64,000 bases of DNA from Brachyhypopomus gauderio (taxonomy: Eukaryota > Chordata > Actinopteri > Gymnotiformes > Hypopomidae), in the NCBI RefSeq assembly GCF_052324685.1, contig NC_135218.1, forward strand, positions 20,086,197 to 20,150,196, given 5' to 3'. Each line of letters begins with the position of its first letter. Position 1 is the first letter of the stretch. Below, piece by piece: positions 1 through 12,870 of this stretch. Under the pieces are notes generated by a model. The model did not search any database. It was not told the origin of the DNA and saw only the letters and a list, made by a program, of their open reading frames with translations. Position numbers and translations under genes: made by a program.

Positions 1-1486
1 TGGGGAAGCAATCAGGAAAACCTGCTGCTGTGATCATCTCATCTTTTTGAGAGATCATTTGTAAAGAGGTTCTGTCCCCGCCTTCTAGTTCTCTGAACCT
101 CCATCAATTGACAGATGATCCACTCCATTAATAGCATTATATCAATTTTACCTACAAAACAAACCCATCCTCACCACTTAACTGAATAAACTAGCTAAGC
201 CCTAAGGTTCTTGATATGGCTAAGTCTCATCCCCTCCCTAAAACAGGATCCAAACACAAACGCAGAAGTGTTGACACACTTCCATCTTTGGAAAACCATC
301 AGTGGGATGCAGTTAGAAGTGTTAGTAACTCCAGTAGAAACTTCACGAAGGGAAGTGTTTGCAAATATGCCATAGGTGTGGGAGCTGTGACAGACACACC
401 TCTCCAGGTAACTCAGCAGACGGTACCTCTTACCACAAATTCTAAAAGAAGCAGGTCAACATTTTAACCCAGTGCAGTGTGGAGAGAGAAGGCATACAAC
501 AAAGACACCTCATGCACGGTGACATCCCATTATTTAAGTATTCAGGCAAAAAACAACAGCACCATCTTCTGGCCGAGCAACACCACTTCAGCAAGTTTAA
601 ACATGAAAAACTTGAGACCACTTTTTAATTTATTTTTATTGAAAATTAAAGCACGATATATTGAGCTAACTTCAGTCATGATGTCACTGCAGTGAAAAGG
701 ACTGGGACATGGCCCCATCACTGCAGTGAAAAGGACTGGGACACCTTCAGGCTTACATCCTCTGTGAGGTTAGTATAAACCAAACTAAATTAAAATGGCA
801 CTGCACAGTGTTGAGGAGGAGCAGGTAATGTGAGAGAGGAGCGAAACTGGATCACAAAAGAAAAAAACCAAAACCACCCCTTCCCACATGTTCACTATGG
901 TCCTTTCAAGCAAGAACATGCATCCCAACCCATGGGAATTAATACAAAACATTACAGGATTATACCAGTAGTGAGGCAACCAGCTAACAATAATTTGTAA
1001 TGACCAAAGAGAAATGGAAAGCCATAAACTAAATCTCTGGACCTCTGAATCCAAACTGTTGCTTGATAATACAAATAATATTTACGTTTTTAATAAAGAT
1101 GAAACCTCATCCTTTTCTAAATATCACTGCGTATTTTTTTAGGTCAGTAAAAATAGGTTATCCAGACGGAGGTGATTCTGATTCCACACGCTGGTCTGAC
1201 ATCGCAGGACCAGGACTTCATAATGAAACCAAGGCCTTATACACACACATATAAGGAAACAAACAGACTGAAGTGATGGAACTTGCACACAGAGCCCTGT
1301 GACTGTCAAGGCTATAGGTGCAGTGCTCCAAATCTCAAACCTTCAGCATCCTTAACCAATATGCATGAAAAACCTTTACACACTGAAATAACCACATGGG
1401 TTTAAACAAGGGCTTCAATTACTGAGCAGTCTGTTCTCACAGGATGATAATGTCTCGCAGGTCCAATTCTGTAGATCACCATGAAG
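1..1486. other. ssb 3' flank, no recognised gene
   Basis: Only short unsupported open frames occur here, including an 83-codon plus-strand frame at 216-467 that I cannot match to any family. A 27-bp direct repeat occurs around 690-740. METTL5, the usual neighbour of SSB in mammals, was not recognised. Confidence 0.4.
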
Positions 1487-1492
1487 TTTATT
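1487..1492 (-). terminator. candidate ssb polyadenylation signal
   Basis: AATAAA on the minus strand, about 110 bases past the La stop codon. The spacing fits a short 3' UTR, but other signals farther down (near 630) are possible. Confidence 0.5.
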
Positions 1493-1600
1493 ATAGGCCA
1501 CCTTAGTTGTCTTGGTGTCTGAGTTCCTTGTCTGATCTAAGAGGGTTATTTACAGCACAGGAGGACAATAGGCCTTGGCCTAGCAGGCGTCTGCCTTGGC

Positions 1601-4600
1601 CTAGGAGGCGTCTTCCTTGGCCAGCTTCGAGGCTGGACCCTCTGTGTCCGTCCCGTTTGACTCCAGGACTCTCTTCTTCGATGCAGCAGGTTCTGCGACA
1701 GCAAGAAAACGAGTATCTGGTGAGTATTGAACAGGAGGTCGACGCTGACGGATATCAGTTAAGATTCAGAGTGGGACGGAGACCTCTGCCTCACCTGCTT
1801 CATCACCCTCAGCTCCACCATCATCATCGTCGTCATCACTGCTAAACTTGGTTTTCTTGCCCTGGAACTGCTGCGGTTCTCCTCCACCTCTGTCCCGACG
1901 GCCACCACGACCCCGACCCCGCCCGCGACCCCTATGACCACCTGCCACAGGAGAGCACACAAACAGGGAGCTGAGCAGAGTGCAATCAACAGACTCAGGT
2001 CAGCCTAATCCTAACTCTAATCTTAACGGCAGGCATACAGGAATCGTAGTCACATATGTGCTTGGTGTTTCTTCCAACACTTCAGGAAACCAGTCAGCAG
2101 TGTTCGTTGTTTTTTTGTGCCTTTAAGGATGTGTGTGAATCCCCTGGTGAGAGTCCAGAGCCACGAGGATGTGCATTTCATCCCCTATATCCTTTTTCAT
2201 AAAATGATTCATAGCATCAGTATGTCTGTTGTTCAGTTTGATGTACCGATCACCTTATGGTTTTAAACAAATATCGCTGGATAATTAGCTGATAAGGTGT
2301 CTATGGAGGGCAGCCACTTGGTCACCAAACATTTTGAATTTGCAGTGAATTTCACTTTGAACTGAGTGTAGTACTGCTAGCCCAACATGAAGGCCAACAT
2401 TACTGCTGCTAACCTACAGTAAGTTACTGCATCCCAGTCTTAACATACCAGACTCCTAACATGACGTGCTCGGCAGATGTGAATGCTAGCAGTCATGCTC
2501 ACTATTTACACCCATTGAGAAGGTGATGATAATCCATTAGCATTAACATTACAATATAGCTTGCCTCACTGCAACCCGCACCAGGAACAGTTTCTACAAA
2601 TAGTTTCTACAAAATTACTTAATCCATATTTACAATGGTAAAATAGTGTCTTCTAAAAGAATTTGCTCAAACATCTCTAAACTGTTTCGAATGACAGTGA
2701 CTGGGACGATAGTGAGCTGGTGCACACACCTTTTCCTCTGAATTTGTTTTTGTTGAGCGACTCCTGTTGGCTCTCGATAATTTTCTTCAACATCTCTAGC
2801 TCTTCATCGCCCTCCAGCACCTCCCAGTGAACCACCTGGTCCTTCACCATCAGCTCCTCCCCTCCGGACGCCTCCAGGGCTTTCTGCAGGGCTTCCTTAG
2901 CGTTTGAGCGGAACAGGATTGTGCCCTGTAGTTGGGACAGACAGGTCCGAGAAGCACATTTGAACTAAATCTCCAGAAAAACAGTGGGTTTAGAACATGC
3001 ATGTAAAGACTGCTCACTATAATATTAACAAGTCAGAGTATCAGAAGGACGTGGAGATTGAACACAGCCCCCCACCTCTTTTGCTCCACGGATAAAGTCG
3101 ATCCATTTGATCTGCGCATGTTCAGAGAAGAGCTTGTGGAAGTCCTCTCGAGAGGTCTGACCCAGATCACCAGAGAACTTCAACACACAGCCTCTTTGGT
3201 CCTCCAGAGCTTTCTACAAGCACAACGGATTGAGATCAATAATAATAAAAATCTTACTGAGATTTACAATCTGGTTTTCAGGAGTCCTGGCCAAGACAGT
3301 AGCAACAACCCCCTAGTTTCCATAATACATACATTGTACATCAACTTCCTAAGACATTTAAAAACATACATTTTTCTCCATTTCCATTTTTACAAGCATG
3401 TTTTTAAAAACATTCAGTTGCTGCAAAACAGAGAACAGTTGCTGGAAAACCTTTTGCATCATATTCCAATCACTTTGAGGAGGTCAGGTGAGGTGAGGCT
3501 ATCAGGTTAGTTGAGGGTGTAGGGGTTATCATATCAGGGTTAGGGTAAGGGCATAAAGTTCACTCTTCTTGCACTTCATCAAACTACATAGATGAGGTAC
3601 TATCCCAAAAAATAGATTCATGAATTTATACCAATGAAATTTTCTTGAACCTAATGTCAAAGCTACTTTATCATATAAAGCACAATAACGCATAGAAAAA
3701 GAACACTTTGTAATAAATCTTGGTGCACAATGATAAACCACACCCAGAGAGATTATATTTTATATACAGTGTACAACATCTCCGCAGCCTAAAGTTACAA
3801 AATTCTTCTTAGTCAGAAAAGAACAGCATGATTTCTTAAAAAAGCCCAATTATAACCCTAACTATAGGGTTCGCCCATCTCTAACCTACTTACAAGTGGA
3901 GTTATATGCATTTTAAAAGATAATGAACTATCCAATATTAAGCTCAAATACCAATGACTAATTTGACCACACACCCTCCCAACATAGTAATTGATTGAGG
4001 ATTTACTATCTTTTAATTCAACTTATTCAGGGTTAGACACCAGACTGTCAACAAAAAGCAAAAACAAGGAGTCAAAAATTTCAAATAATGTTTTAGATCG
4101 ATCAATAAATAACTAAAATGTAGCTGAAACATGCTAACTACATGTGTACTGTTGTAGATATGGTGCTGAACACTGGGGTTATTTTATTTTACTGAGGTGA
4201 TCATTTTGACGCAGTGGGTCAAGCGTCTGAGCAGAGCACGTGTGGGCAGCAGGACTGTACAAGACCAGTGGAGATGGGGGCAGCAGGACTGTACAAGACC
4301 AGTGGAGATGGGGGCTTGCAGCCTGAAACATCCTTGCTTGTGCAGTTTGATGTGCAGGCCTGTAAGCCAAGGGTAGCTAGGAAAGCATCACTTGGCAGGC
4401 CATTATGAATATGTTTAAAGGTTTTATATGTGGAGGTTTAAAAATAAGCATAAAGGGGAGGGGCCTTCTGAAGGTGTTGTGGGCAATATTCATAATTCAG
4501 CGAATACATTCAGCAGTAAAGAGCGTGCCTACCTGATGAGACCTGTGAAGTGTGTGAGGTAGTGGATTCTTAGAGGCTGATTAAAAATTAAAGTTGGCAC

Positions 4601-6551
4601 AGCCTGGTGTGAAACTAATGGTTAGGTTTAGGGGTTAGGGTTAGAAACTCACCATTTCTTCTTCTTCAGCCTGTCTCTGTTGTTCTTCTTTTTCACTTAA
4701 AAGCAAACAAACAACTTTACTGGAGATTAGTAAAACTACAACAATTCAGGTAAGGGGGGGGGGGGTGTTTAAAACTGCCAAATCACCACAAAGAACCAGA
4801 ATTGCCCAGGAGTGCATATGTAAATATAACCTTTTCTCAGTTGTGGAGTGTGTGTGTGAAGTCAAGAGGCTTTTATTGTCATTAAATCTGAGTACAGGTA
4901 CACAGTGTCACGAAATTTAATTCCTCCGGAACAGTGATGTAACGTGTGTGTGCGCCCAAGAGAGACAGAGCGCGATTATGTGAGTGAGGGACTACACACA
5001 CGGCTGAACAAATCTATGGAGATATACGCATGCACAAGTCTGTGTGTGTCTGTATGGGCGTATGAGCACATGTGCGTGCGTGTGTGTGTGTGTGTGTGTG
5101 TACCTCTTTGCTTTGGCTTTGGCTTGCACACGACACTGCTTCTTCTCTTCTGCTTTCTTAGTAAAATAGTCATCTCTGCAATACAGAGGTCAAAGGTTAA
5201 CAAGATCCCCCACTACATTACGAAGGATCGAGTAGATCCGAGTGTACAGGCGACTGAGCAAGCAAGAACGACACGGGCAACACAGACGGGGGAAGGTGGC
5301 CAGACGGAGGCAACGACACAGACAGGGATGAAGCACAGGCGTGGTGGTGGTGGTGGTGGGGTCTGGTGTAGTATTGTGTCTGTTACATACTTCATCAGAA
5401 CAATCATGTCATTCCCTTTAAACTGTTTGACATCGTCTCTCATCACAAAAGCCTTGGCAGCATCTTCAGAGCCCATGACAGCAAAGATGGAGCCCTGTAG
5501 AGAGGACCAGGAAGGATCAGCACCACACGATCAACTCAAGACACTTTGTGCTAAGTTTTGTAATGGCAATCGTAGCACCATGTGAATCACCTCCATACAA
5601 AAAGCAAGTTACTATGTCTATTTTTGTCTGTAATGTCCATTTTTTAAAAGATAAACACGAGAAGAGAGTAGAACCGACAGCTTTATTTTGAGAGGTAAAT
5701 GAGACTTTTACTTTGAAAGTCTTCTGGGGTCCTTTGCGCATGTGTATGTTCTCCACCACTCCTTTAGAATACAGCCACTCCTTCAGCTCGTCCAGTGTGG
5801 TGTCCAGGGGGAAGCCTTTCTGTGGTTATGACAATGCCCCAAATATCCACAACAGGGAAGGTGAGGTGCCACTCAGCTTCGCCACGTCAGAAAAGCAGTT
5901 TTAGAGCTAAAGGTCCTTTTACTGAGTATCACATTTCTGTTCATTTGTATTCATATTCATTTTAGATCTTAGTCTTTTTACTAAGTGTCACATTTCTGTT
6001 AATTAGTACTTGACAGTGAAAGGTAGAGAGGACAGACTGCTGTAACCCACCATGTATATGGACCTGTGTTTGAGAGCATCCCTGTACTCGTCACTGTGCT
6101 CTGGGAGAGGTCTGCTCAGGCAACGTCGAATCTTTGTTTGGTCTTCACTGATCTCCAGGAGCCCAGTCTTAGATTTCCGCAGTGACTCAACAATAACTGT
6201 AGCGTCCGTTGTCAAAGTCTTCAGTCTGAATCAACAAAATGGTATGAGATACTCGAGTGCAGACAGACACTAGCATGGTCAGTCACCACAGGAACATCTG
6301 TGATCTTGACGCACGCACCTGTTAAACTTGAGCATTGTTTCCAGGGTAACCCAACCATCATCCAGCTGCATCTGTTCCTTAAGGAAACGGTCTCTAGGAA
6401 GATTGTGGTCTCCAAAATAGTACTGGAAAAGCATGACAAATTAAATTAATATTGTACTTTTTTAAAGACAAATAAATGTGGAGGCGATTCTCACCTCTAT
6501 CTGTTCTGCCACCTTCTTCTCCAGGGGAGAGTTTTCCTGTTCTTCAGCCAT
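1601..6551 (-). CDS. ssb: La autoantigen homolog (La/SSB ribonucleoprotein), 11 coding exons
   Basis: The La protein binds the 3' oligo-U tails of new RNA polymerase III transcripts and some viral and cellular mRNAs, protecting them from exonucleases in the nucleus. Coding exons, high to low: 6495-6551, 6319-6422, 6051-6225, 5712-5819, 5391-5494, 5104-5175, 4653-4695, 3076-3213, 2730-2925, 1795-1941, 1601-1692. All have GT-AG borders and phases close to 411 aa plus stop (human about 408). The start [19 protein letters not shown] and the La-motif stretch [15 protein letters not shown] are diagnostic. RRM1 begins near residue 113 ([16 protein letters not shown]), and the C-terminal xRRM lies around residues 222-330 ([20 protein letters not shown]). 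The tail has an RG-rich run, an acidic D-run and a basic ASKKR stretch, likely the NLS. No frameshift was seen. Identity is secure; single exon borders could be a few bases off. Confidence 0.96.
4253..4316. repeat. two-copy tandem repeat (~33 bp) in an ssb intron
   Basis: The block GACTGTACAAGACCAGTGGA recurs with the same following GATGGGGGC, giving two adjacent copies about 33 bp apart inside the large intron between coding exons 8 and 9 of ssb. It is a local duplication with no coding role. Confidence 0.7.
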
Positions 6552-7119
6552 GTCTGATCACCAAACAAAAGCAAAAGAGAAACACTGGAGAAAGACAAAC
6601 CAGACACAGCTAGCAAACCAGCAGACCAACCACGACATTAACGGTTAGATCCTCGTCTTCACTCTCATTTTGAGCTAAATCCTCAGGAAACGCGTAAAAA
6701 GGGGACATTCTGTGTTTTATTCCTGGAGTTCATGTACTGTGTGGAGGACGCAGCTCGGCCACACGTGCGTCCCGGAAACGGAACTTTAAAGCCGCATTAG
6801 TTAGCGAGCGCGAGAAGAACGTAAGGCGAGCTTCGCGTGGACACAAGACCTTCCGTTTTCCTTCATGTAAGAACATTCACAGCGTGTCCTACAACTAAAC
6901 ACAACCTGGCGGGGACACCCAGCTGCCCAAGTTACTACACCACACTCCACACGTTAGCCACGTTAGCTACCTAACGCGCTGCATGTGCACAACCACATAG
7001 CAGGTCTGCAAACACTTCACATTTGTTCAGGTTACCGTCAACACAAACAAACAAAAACAATACGAAAGTATATAGTTTAATCAAGCTATATTACAGGAAT
7101 ACAGCAAAATCACACTAAC

Positions 7120-7200
7120 CTGTACGTATTCCAACCTGCAGGCTCCCGCTACAACGTTTCTCTCACGCGACGCGACCACACCGATTCTTCCCATGAATCC
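7120..7200 (-). other. ssb: putative 5' UTR exon of ssb
   Basis: A consensus donor (CAG|GTTAGT) sits at 7120/7119 on the minus strand. The coding exon that starts La has an acceptor (TTTGGTGATCAG|A) at 6554/6553, two bases before the ATG. Splicing between them would give a short untranslated first exon. The upper limit, and hence the start site near 7200, is a guess because I see no TATA box. Confidence 0.5.
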
Positions 7201-7466
7201 ATGCGAGTTCACGTACTAGAAACGTCATTTTATGAATGAAGCAATGAATTATGGGAGTTGGTGTTTGTTTAAGCGCTCCATACCAGGGTTTCAAATGACT
7301 TAAATCCTCCTTATACGTATTGTCCGGCAGACAAAGTACAATGACTTTACAATGAACATCGTTTGATTTCATGTGTTTCTAAATAAACATAAAATAAAGC
7401 ATAAAATAAAATGAATACCATATTATTCTTACATTTTGTTGATTAAGTTTGAAATACCTTCCTACT

Positions 7467-7469
<3 letters not shown>

Positions 7470-7543
<74 letters not shown>
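7470..7543. repeat. (TA)n microsatellite
   Basis: About 37 uninterrupted TA dinucleotides just upstream of the ssb 5' end. Confidence 0.97.
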
Positions 7544-7547
<4 letters not shown>

Positions 7548-8063
7548 TCAATCAATAGTGTTTATTCCCTTTTCAAAGTCACCTATATAAACACATTACC
7601 TTTTTAGGATTTCTTAGTGAAATATCAAATGTTAAAATATTGAAACGCTCCTTACTTTGAATTCTTGCCTTGTCATGCTTTTACTTTCTTTTAGAAAATA
7701 AAAGACACACCAACACCAGCTGCAGGAGGACAGCCGGATCCAGCAGCCTCTAGAGATTGCTCTGTGTTATGGTCATGTGACGTGTAGATGACATGTACAA
7801 CTGCACCTAGTATTTCACTGTCCAACCCTGTAGCTGCACACGTGTTGCTCCAGTCATGTGTGCCTGTGAACGTGGTGTGGAAGGAAGGGCTGCAAACTGC
7901 CAGAGCCACAAAATGAAAAACGTGCTGGGAATCATGTCACCCTCCACTCTAAGTCACTGAAAAGCCACTCCACCTGATATCCTGAAGAGAAGCCAGCATC
8001 TCCATGAAGTGATCTGGGTCACAGAAATCATAGGCATCTAGGCCTCGCTCACTTCTCCAATTC

Positions 8064-8236
8064 TAAGGAATTACACCATTACTGTTACACTAGTGACTGC
8101 TCACACATTACACCATTACTGACTCTTACACTACTAGTGACTGCTCACACATTACCTCATTACTGTTACACTACTAGTGACTGCTCACACATTACCCCAT
8201 TACTGTTACACTACAAGTCACTGCTCACACATTAAA
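8064..8236. repeat. ~50-bp tandem repeat, about 4 copies
   Basis: Units built on CACACATTAC, CATTACTGTTACACTA and GTGACTGCT repeat about four times and end directly at the SINE. Units differ by short insertions. The rest of 7544-9640 outside this repeat and the SINE shows no gene. Confidence 0.75.
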
Positions 8237-8242
8237 CAATTA

Positions 8243-8506
8243 GGGCAGTCATGGCCTGGCGGTTAGGGAACTGGTCTTGTGACCGGAGGGTCGTGGGTTC
8301 GATTCCCAGACAGGCCATGACTGAGGTGCCCTTGAGCAAGGCACCTAACCCCAACTGCTCCCCGGGCTAGGGCTGCCCACCGCTCTGGGTACGTTTGATC
8401 CACAGCCCCCTAGTAATCACTAGTGTGTGTGTGTGTGTGTGTGTGTGTTCTGACTGCACAGATGGGTTAAAAGCGGAGGACAAATTTCGATTGGGGTGTA
8501 AAAATC
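8243..8506 (+). mobile_element. tRNA-derived SINE
   Basis: The head looks like a tRNA, with a clear B box GGTTCGATTCC at 8296-8306 preceded by a tRNA-like GGTTAGGGAACTGG stretch. The body contains a short TG run (about 8424-8447) and ends in an A-rich tail. A 7-base near match, ACAATTA at 8236 and ACAATTG at 8507, may be the TSD. Similar tRNA-headed SINEs, transcribed by RNA polymerase III and moved by LINE machinery, are common in otophysan fish. Family name not assigned. Confidence 0.8.
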
Positions 8507-9068
8507 ACAATTGACAAAATATGGCACATTTATTTAACATTTCATTTACATTACTGCTACACAGTTCCTTATTGTTACACAATTATTGACTGATTGCACA
8601 AACACGTGGCACAAACCAGGATTACTATATGCAATCTACTGTTGTTTGGTGTTTAGTCTTATGATACTAAGGTAATCATCAATACTAGGGTAATCAGCAA
8701 TAAATGATCTTGTTTTACATGTTTAAACTTTCCCAGCTGGATGATGTTCTCTGAAAGAGAGGAACCTGTTATTTATGATGCATGTTATTGGTCTGGCACA
8801 TCAAGCATCTGCGAATAAGTAACTAAACAAATCGGAAGCTGTAAGTACATACAGTAGAAACTAATGTCAGCGTAATCTACGATGTCTATTGAGAAATATA
8901 GTCTGTCATACCGACCCTTCCACCCACTTACCTGAACTGATTCAGATATTGTAATTACTTCCATTCAACATAGACCAGTCGTCTGCGAATCACAGCTCAG
9001 TATTCATATCCGAATGCTGTTCACTTCTGATCAATACCAACGCACTGAAATTCATGTATAGGAAATAT

Positions 9069-9074
9069 TTTATT
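9069..9074 (-). terminator. candidate phospho2 polyadenylation signal
   Basis: AATAAA on the minus strand about 575 bases past the phospho2 stop codon. It is plausible for a moderately long 3' UTR but unsupported by other data. Confidence 0.35.
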
Positions 9075-9647
9075 GTGTAGTGCAATTGGTTTAGAAATTA
9101 ATATTACAGTATCAATGCAGGTAAAAACAGGACTATAAATATCCAAAATGCTTTTAAAGCACCAATTTCATTCAGTTGAAAATCAGTTACGTTTGTCCTA
9201 ATTCAGCGATTTCATCACTAATTTGATCCCTGAGATAGTCCCCTCCTGGTTCCAGCAGGGCAGAACACACATGGATAATAGAATGTGAGCAGCTTTTACA
9301 ATTGCTAGTACACACCAACATCAGAACACAATGAGATTTAACTAAACATCAGGCAATCAAACATTTACATAGCACATTTGATTAAAACTTACCATAAATA
9401 CTGATACATGCAGAACATACAGTAGTTTACAAACTGGTGGTAGTTGATCAAAAGAACACCAGTTACAGAACATATAAAAGTTGCGTTTTGGTATCGATAA
9501 GACTAACCCTTTGAAAGGTCCTAGATGAATTAACATGAATGAACATAACTACTGATGTACTTTCTAATTTTTATGTAAATATATCCCATAAAAATTGATG
9601 AACACATCGTTCTACATCTCGCTCTTCTACAGGTAAAGATCAGTATG

Positions 9648-10385
9648 TTACAGCAGCACACGCAACTGCTCAAGAATATCAGCCCCACTACTCCATGGCA
9701 CAATTCTTGCCTTGAGTGCCTTATTGTCAGACTTGGTTTTGGACACCAGCTTTTCCAGAGTATAACCCTTACGAGGCATCGCTATATCCTGCTCTTTCAA
9801 CAACTTTATGGGACAAAGATCATTTGCTCCATCCCCAACATAGCAAATAGTCTGGTAGTGCACACTGGAACTGGCCTGCATCTCTCTGAACTCATTCAAC
9901 ACCTTCTGTTTGCACAGGTTAACTGGGCAGTGCTCACAGTTGTGTGAATGAAAGCACTGCAGCTCTATGTAATCGCTCTCGTTAATGCTGGCAGGATTCG
10001 TGAAGACACAGTCAATCGCTGATGTCACTCCTCCGGCTTTTAAAATCCAGTCTATAAAGAGGGTGTTGGAGTCCGAGACTATAATGCAGTCGATGTCGGT
10101 TTTGTTTTGTGATATGAAGGTTAGCAGCTCTAGCATCCCGTCTGTGAAAGGAATCGTTTCCATAACGGTTTTGATGGCGTCCGGGTGGACGGACTGTTCT
10201 CCCAGGTAGGCCAGCACCCGGCCCATGTACTCGGTCCAGCGACCTTTCTCATAAGAACTCTTCAGCCAGTCCGGTAACGTCTGATCGGGGGCGCTCCGGA
10301 CCACCCAGATGTCACTGTTGCCGTCCACCAAAGTGTGATCAAAGTCAAACACGATTAACGTCTTAATCTTGGCCTGGAAACACAT
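9648..10385 (-). CDS. phospho2: PHOSPHO2-like HAD-family phosphatase
   Basis: Single-exon coding region of 245 aa, close to mammalian PHOSPHO2 (about 241 aa), a cytosolic HAD-superfamily phosphatase reported to act on pyridoxal 5'-phosphate. HAD motif I is FDFDHTLVDGNSD (nucleophile and acid/base Asp), motif II is IIVSDSNT, and motif III/IV is VGDGANDLCP. The Cys-rich CxxCPxNLCK segment and the MPRKGYTLEKL end are typical of this subfamily. MPRKGYTL and SDSN favour PHOSPHO2 over PHOSPHO1. I chose the ATG at 10385 because the family homology starts right after it. An in-frame ATG at 10451 would add 22 residues. A good acceptor (TGTGTTTCCAG|GCC) just inside the frame also allows an upstream first exon. 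Confidence 0.92.
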   Translation of the reverse strand: MCFQAKIKTLIVFDFDHTLVDGNSDIWVVRSAPDQTLPDWLKSSYEKGRWTEYMGRVLAYLGEQSVHPDAIKTVMETIPFTDGMLELLTFISQNKTDIDCIIVSDSNTLFIDWILKAGGVTSAIDCVFTNPASINESDYIELQCFHSHNCEHCPVNLCKQKVLNEFREMQASSSVHYQTICYVGDGANDLCPIKLLKEQDIAMPRKGYTLEKLVSKTKSDNKALKARIVPWSSGADILEQLRVLL

Positions 10386-10451
10386 TCGATTGAGAAATCC
10401 GGTAAAGTACATTGACTGATACGGGGCTAGGGTTATGGTTAGGTTACCCAC

Positions 10452-12300
10452 TGCTCAAAGACACACTGAAACGACGTCTTTTCTAGGTCATTTTACACGT
10501 CCAATCTTGGTGCCCTGAAGGTGCAGACTTACGACGTATTGTTCCCACGTCTTCTGCACGTCTGGTATTGACGATCTCGGGACCTCCAGATACGAGCTAA
10601 TTCTAGTCCAAACGAGGTCATTGTGGAGGTCTTTCCTACGTGAAATTTAGACTCGTTTTAGACATCGTTTTACAAGCCTACTGCTTCTAGGTTCTGCGCA
10701 TAACTGCAGCGACATTTTAGAAGATAGCATTCTGTTCCAGTTCATTTTCTACAGCTCCATTTAATTGTCTCAGCAGCAGTTTCTGACTTGACCTTAAATA
10801 AAAAAAAACACGTCTAGCTATTTATCCTAGTAGCTAGGGTGGTCACTGCTAGGTTATCTGGCGAATTGTTTCGAGTCGAGCCAGAAACTGGAATTACTGT
10901 AGTGATTAGCCTTACAGTAGTTACAGCAAACTTAGTACGTTTTTGTGGGTTTTCTCCACTTTGAACAAGTGCTGCTAGTCTGCTAACGTTAGCTATCCCT
11001 CATCTTAATATTCACTTCCTTTCGTCTCTGAATTATTTTACAAACTCCTCTAGAAATTAACATCAAGTGTTTGCTGGTCTGTTGTTGAACGATTGCGCTT
11101 TCATTTGCTTGGACTGTCGTAAATACACGAAGTCAGCTAGCCTAACAGGTACGTGAGCTAATTTAGGTAACTAGCTAATTCTAGCTAACCAACAGGCTAA
11201 CATTAGCTCGGTAAATGTTATCGGTAATGTTTTTAAACCTTAGCAAAGGATTTGGACAATATATGACGACTAGTAGACAGAATAAATGATGTCATAATTT
11301 TGCTTTGTTTTCACTAACATATTTACATATACGTGATCGTAAAACTTTTAGCTAAACATTAATGTTGATTAATGTAATTACCTCAGATTACCTGGGCCTG
11401 TTTTGCACGTCTCCGTGACGTCCAGATAGCGGATACGTCGTAGTCCAGAGTAGCACACGCCTAGTGTTTGTTACGGTTTAGGGTTAGTGTTTGTCTATAT
11501 TATTATTTATTAGCTACCCAAAGTTAGCAGATTAGCTAAACAGTAACCATTAGCTTCCAGTTCTTCTGTCAGCAAAACAAATAACCGATGTGTACCAAAA
11601 CGGTTTAGAGTTAGGGACTTATGGCAAGACGGATAGGACCAACTTCAGAGAAGGAAATGTTTCTACCTGCTTACCATTTTAGAAGAATATTGAGCGTGTA
11701 CCACTGGATAACACGACCGGTACAGTCTTGTGTGGGTGGCCGGAACGAAAATGACCAGAGCCGGTTTATGATGAAACATTTCCTATTCCTCCCACCAGAG
11801 GGCGCACTACCACCAACCCTAACCCTAGACGTAATACTAATCCCAATTCCTACTTGACTGTTTTAGCTAGCGTGCTACTGGTGCTACTTGTAATCCATCT
11901 GAGCTCACCCCTATTCAACTGGCTGTCCTCACTGGTAGATAACATGTTACTATTTTCCCAGTAAGGCATGGGTTAAAGCAAGAAATTTTCATTTGACTGA
12001 AAAATTTTTCCTGGCAAAAGACAATGCCAGCAATTACTGAAAATGTGGTGTAGTTGGGACACGGCCTCTTTTGCCTAATTCTACACAATAAACACATTAT
12101 CTGGGGGTCCTCTTCCAGAAAATTATTTAAAGATCAAGTCAAATTTAGTGAATCCTGGTGAGAGGTATGAAGCTCTTGTTTTTATCAGATTCACCAATCG
12201 CAAAAACATAAGCTGTAAGGTTACCTGCTTTAAGTAGGTATGTTACAAAATAATTAACACCACTGGATAGAGCTTTTAAATACAAACAGAACAACACCAT
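10452..12300. other. intergenic region phospho2-ppig, no gene recognised
   Basis: Contains the presumed phospho2 promoter and an untranslated exon I cannot place. Stretches near 10460-10660 and 11390-11450 are rich in ACGT-containing words (ACGTC, GACGT), which suggests an old repeat, but I found no ends or TSD. The opposite-strand gene CFAP210/CCDC173, expected here from mammalian order, was not recognised. Confidence 0.4.
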
Positions 12301-12307
12301 CCATGTT

Positions 12308-12870
12308 AAGCCTGGTTTAAGCCTTTATACTTGACGCAGCACGAGTGGCGTGAGCAGCGCGAGGGTCCGCACGCCGAAAATGACGTAATCGCGGTGGCTC
12401 CACCCGTGCGCGAGAGCCTCGCAGTCGTGCACCTCTCGAATTTTGTAACTTCGCACGCACAGCGCTTCAGCGCAGTGAACCAAGTCATGTTTGCCGGGTT
12501 CATACACATTTATAAGGTGAAATTAAAGCACTTGTACGTCACTTTTAAGGTCCATTTCAACGCGTTCTCAACGTTAAATTTAATTAAGTTAAATATTTAT
12601 ACATATACTCGAAATGATTAGAAATAATTCGCTTTTTATCACATTATTTAATGGTGGTTTATTTTCAAAACGCCCAATCTTAACGACTTCACGTTCTCTC
12701 ATGTTTCGTCCTGGAATTACAAGAGGCTTGTATTTGTTAACGTAATAACTGTTCAGTCAGACAGATATTTGTTGTGAAACGAAGTAGTTACATTTTCAAG
12801 CATTTTAAAGTACTTTAGCCTAAATTCCAGCACTTTGAGCGGTGTTTCTTTATACTACCACATATTACTT
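12308..12870 (+). repeat. dispersed repeat family R1, copy 1
   Basis: Begins GCCTGGTTTAAG, carries GAGGGTCCGC and AAAATGACGTAATCGC, then CTCGAATTTTGTAACTT and CATGTTTCGTCCTGGAATTA. The same ordered blocks recur at 17760-18235 (reverse) and 44592-45190 (forward). No transposase, and no clear terminal repeat for the unit itself. Confidence 0.8.

Noticed and set aside
216-467. 83-codon plus-strand frame starting MAKSHPLPKT
   Set aside because: No recognisable family and it lies in the ssb 3' flank. Kept only as a note in the flank entry.
8243-8320. Genuine tRNA gene
   Set aside because: The B box is good, but the cloverleaf cannot be completed and the sequence continues into a SINE body and tail.
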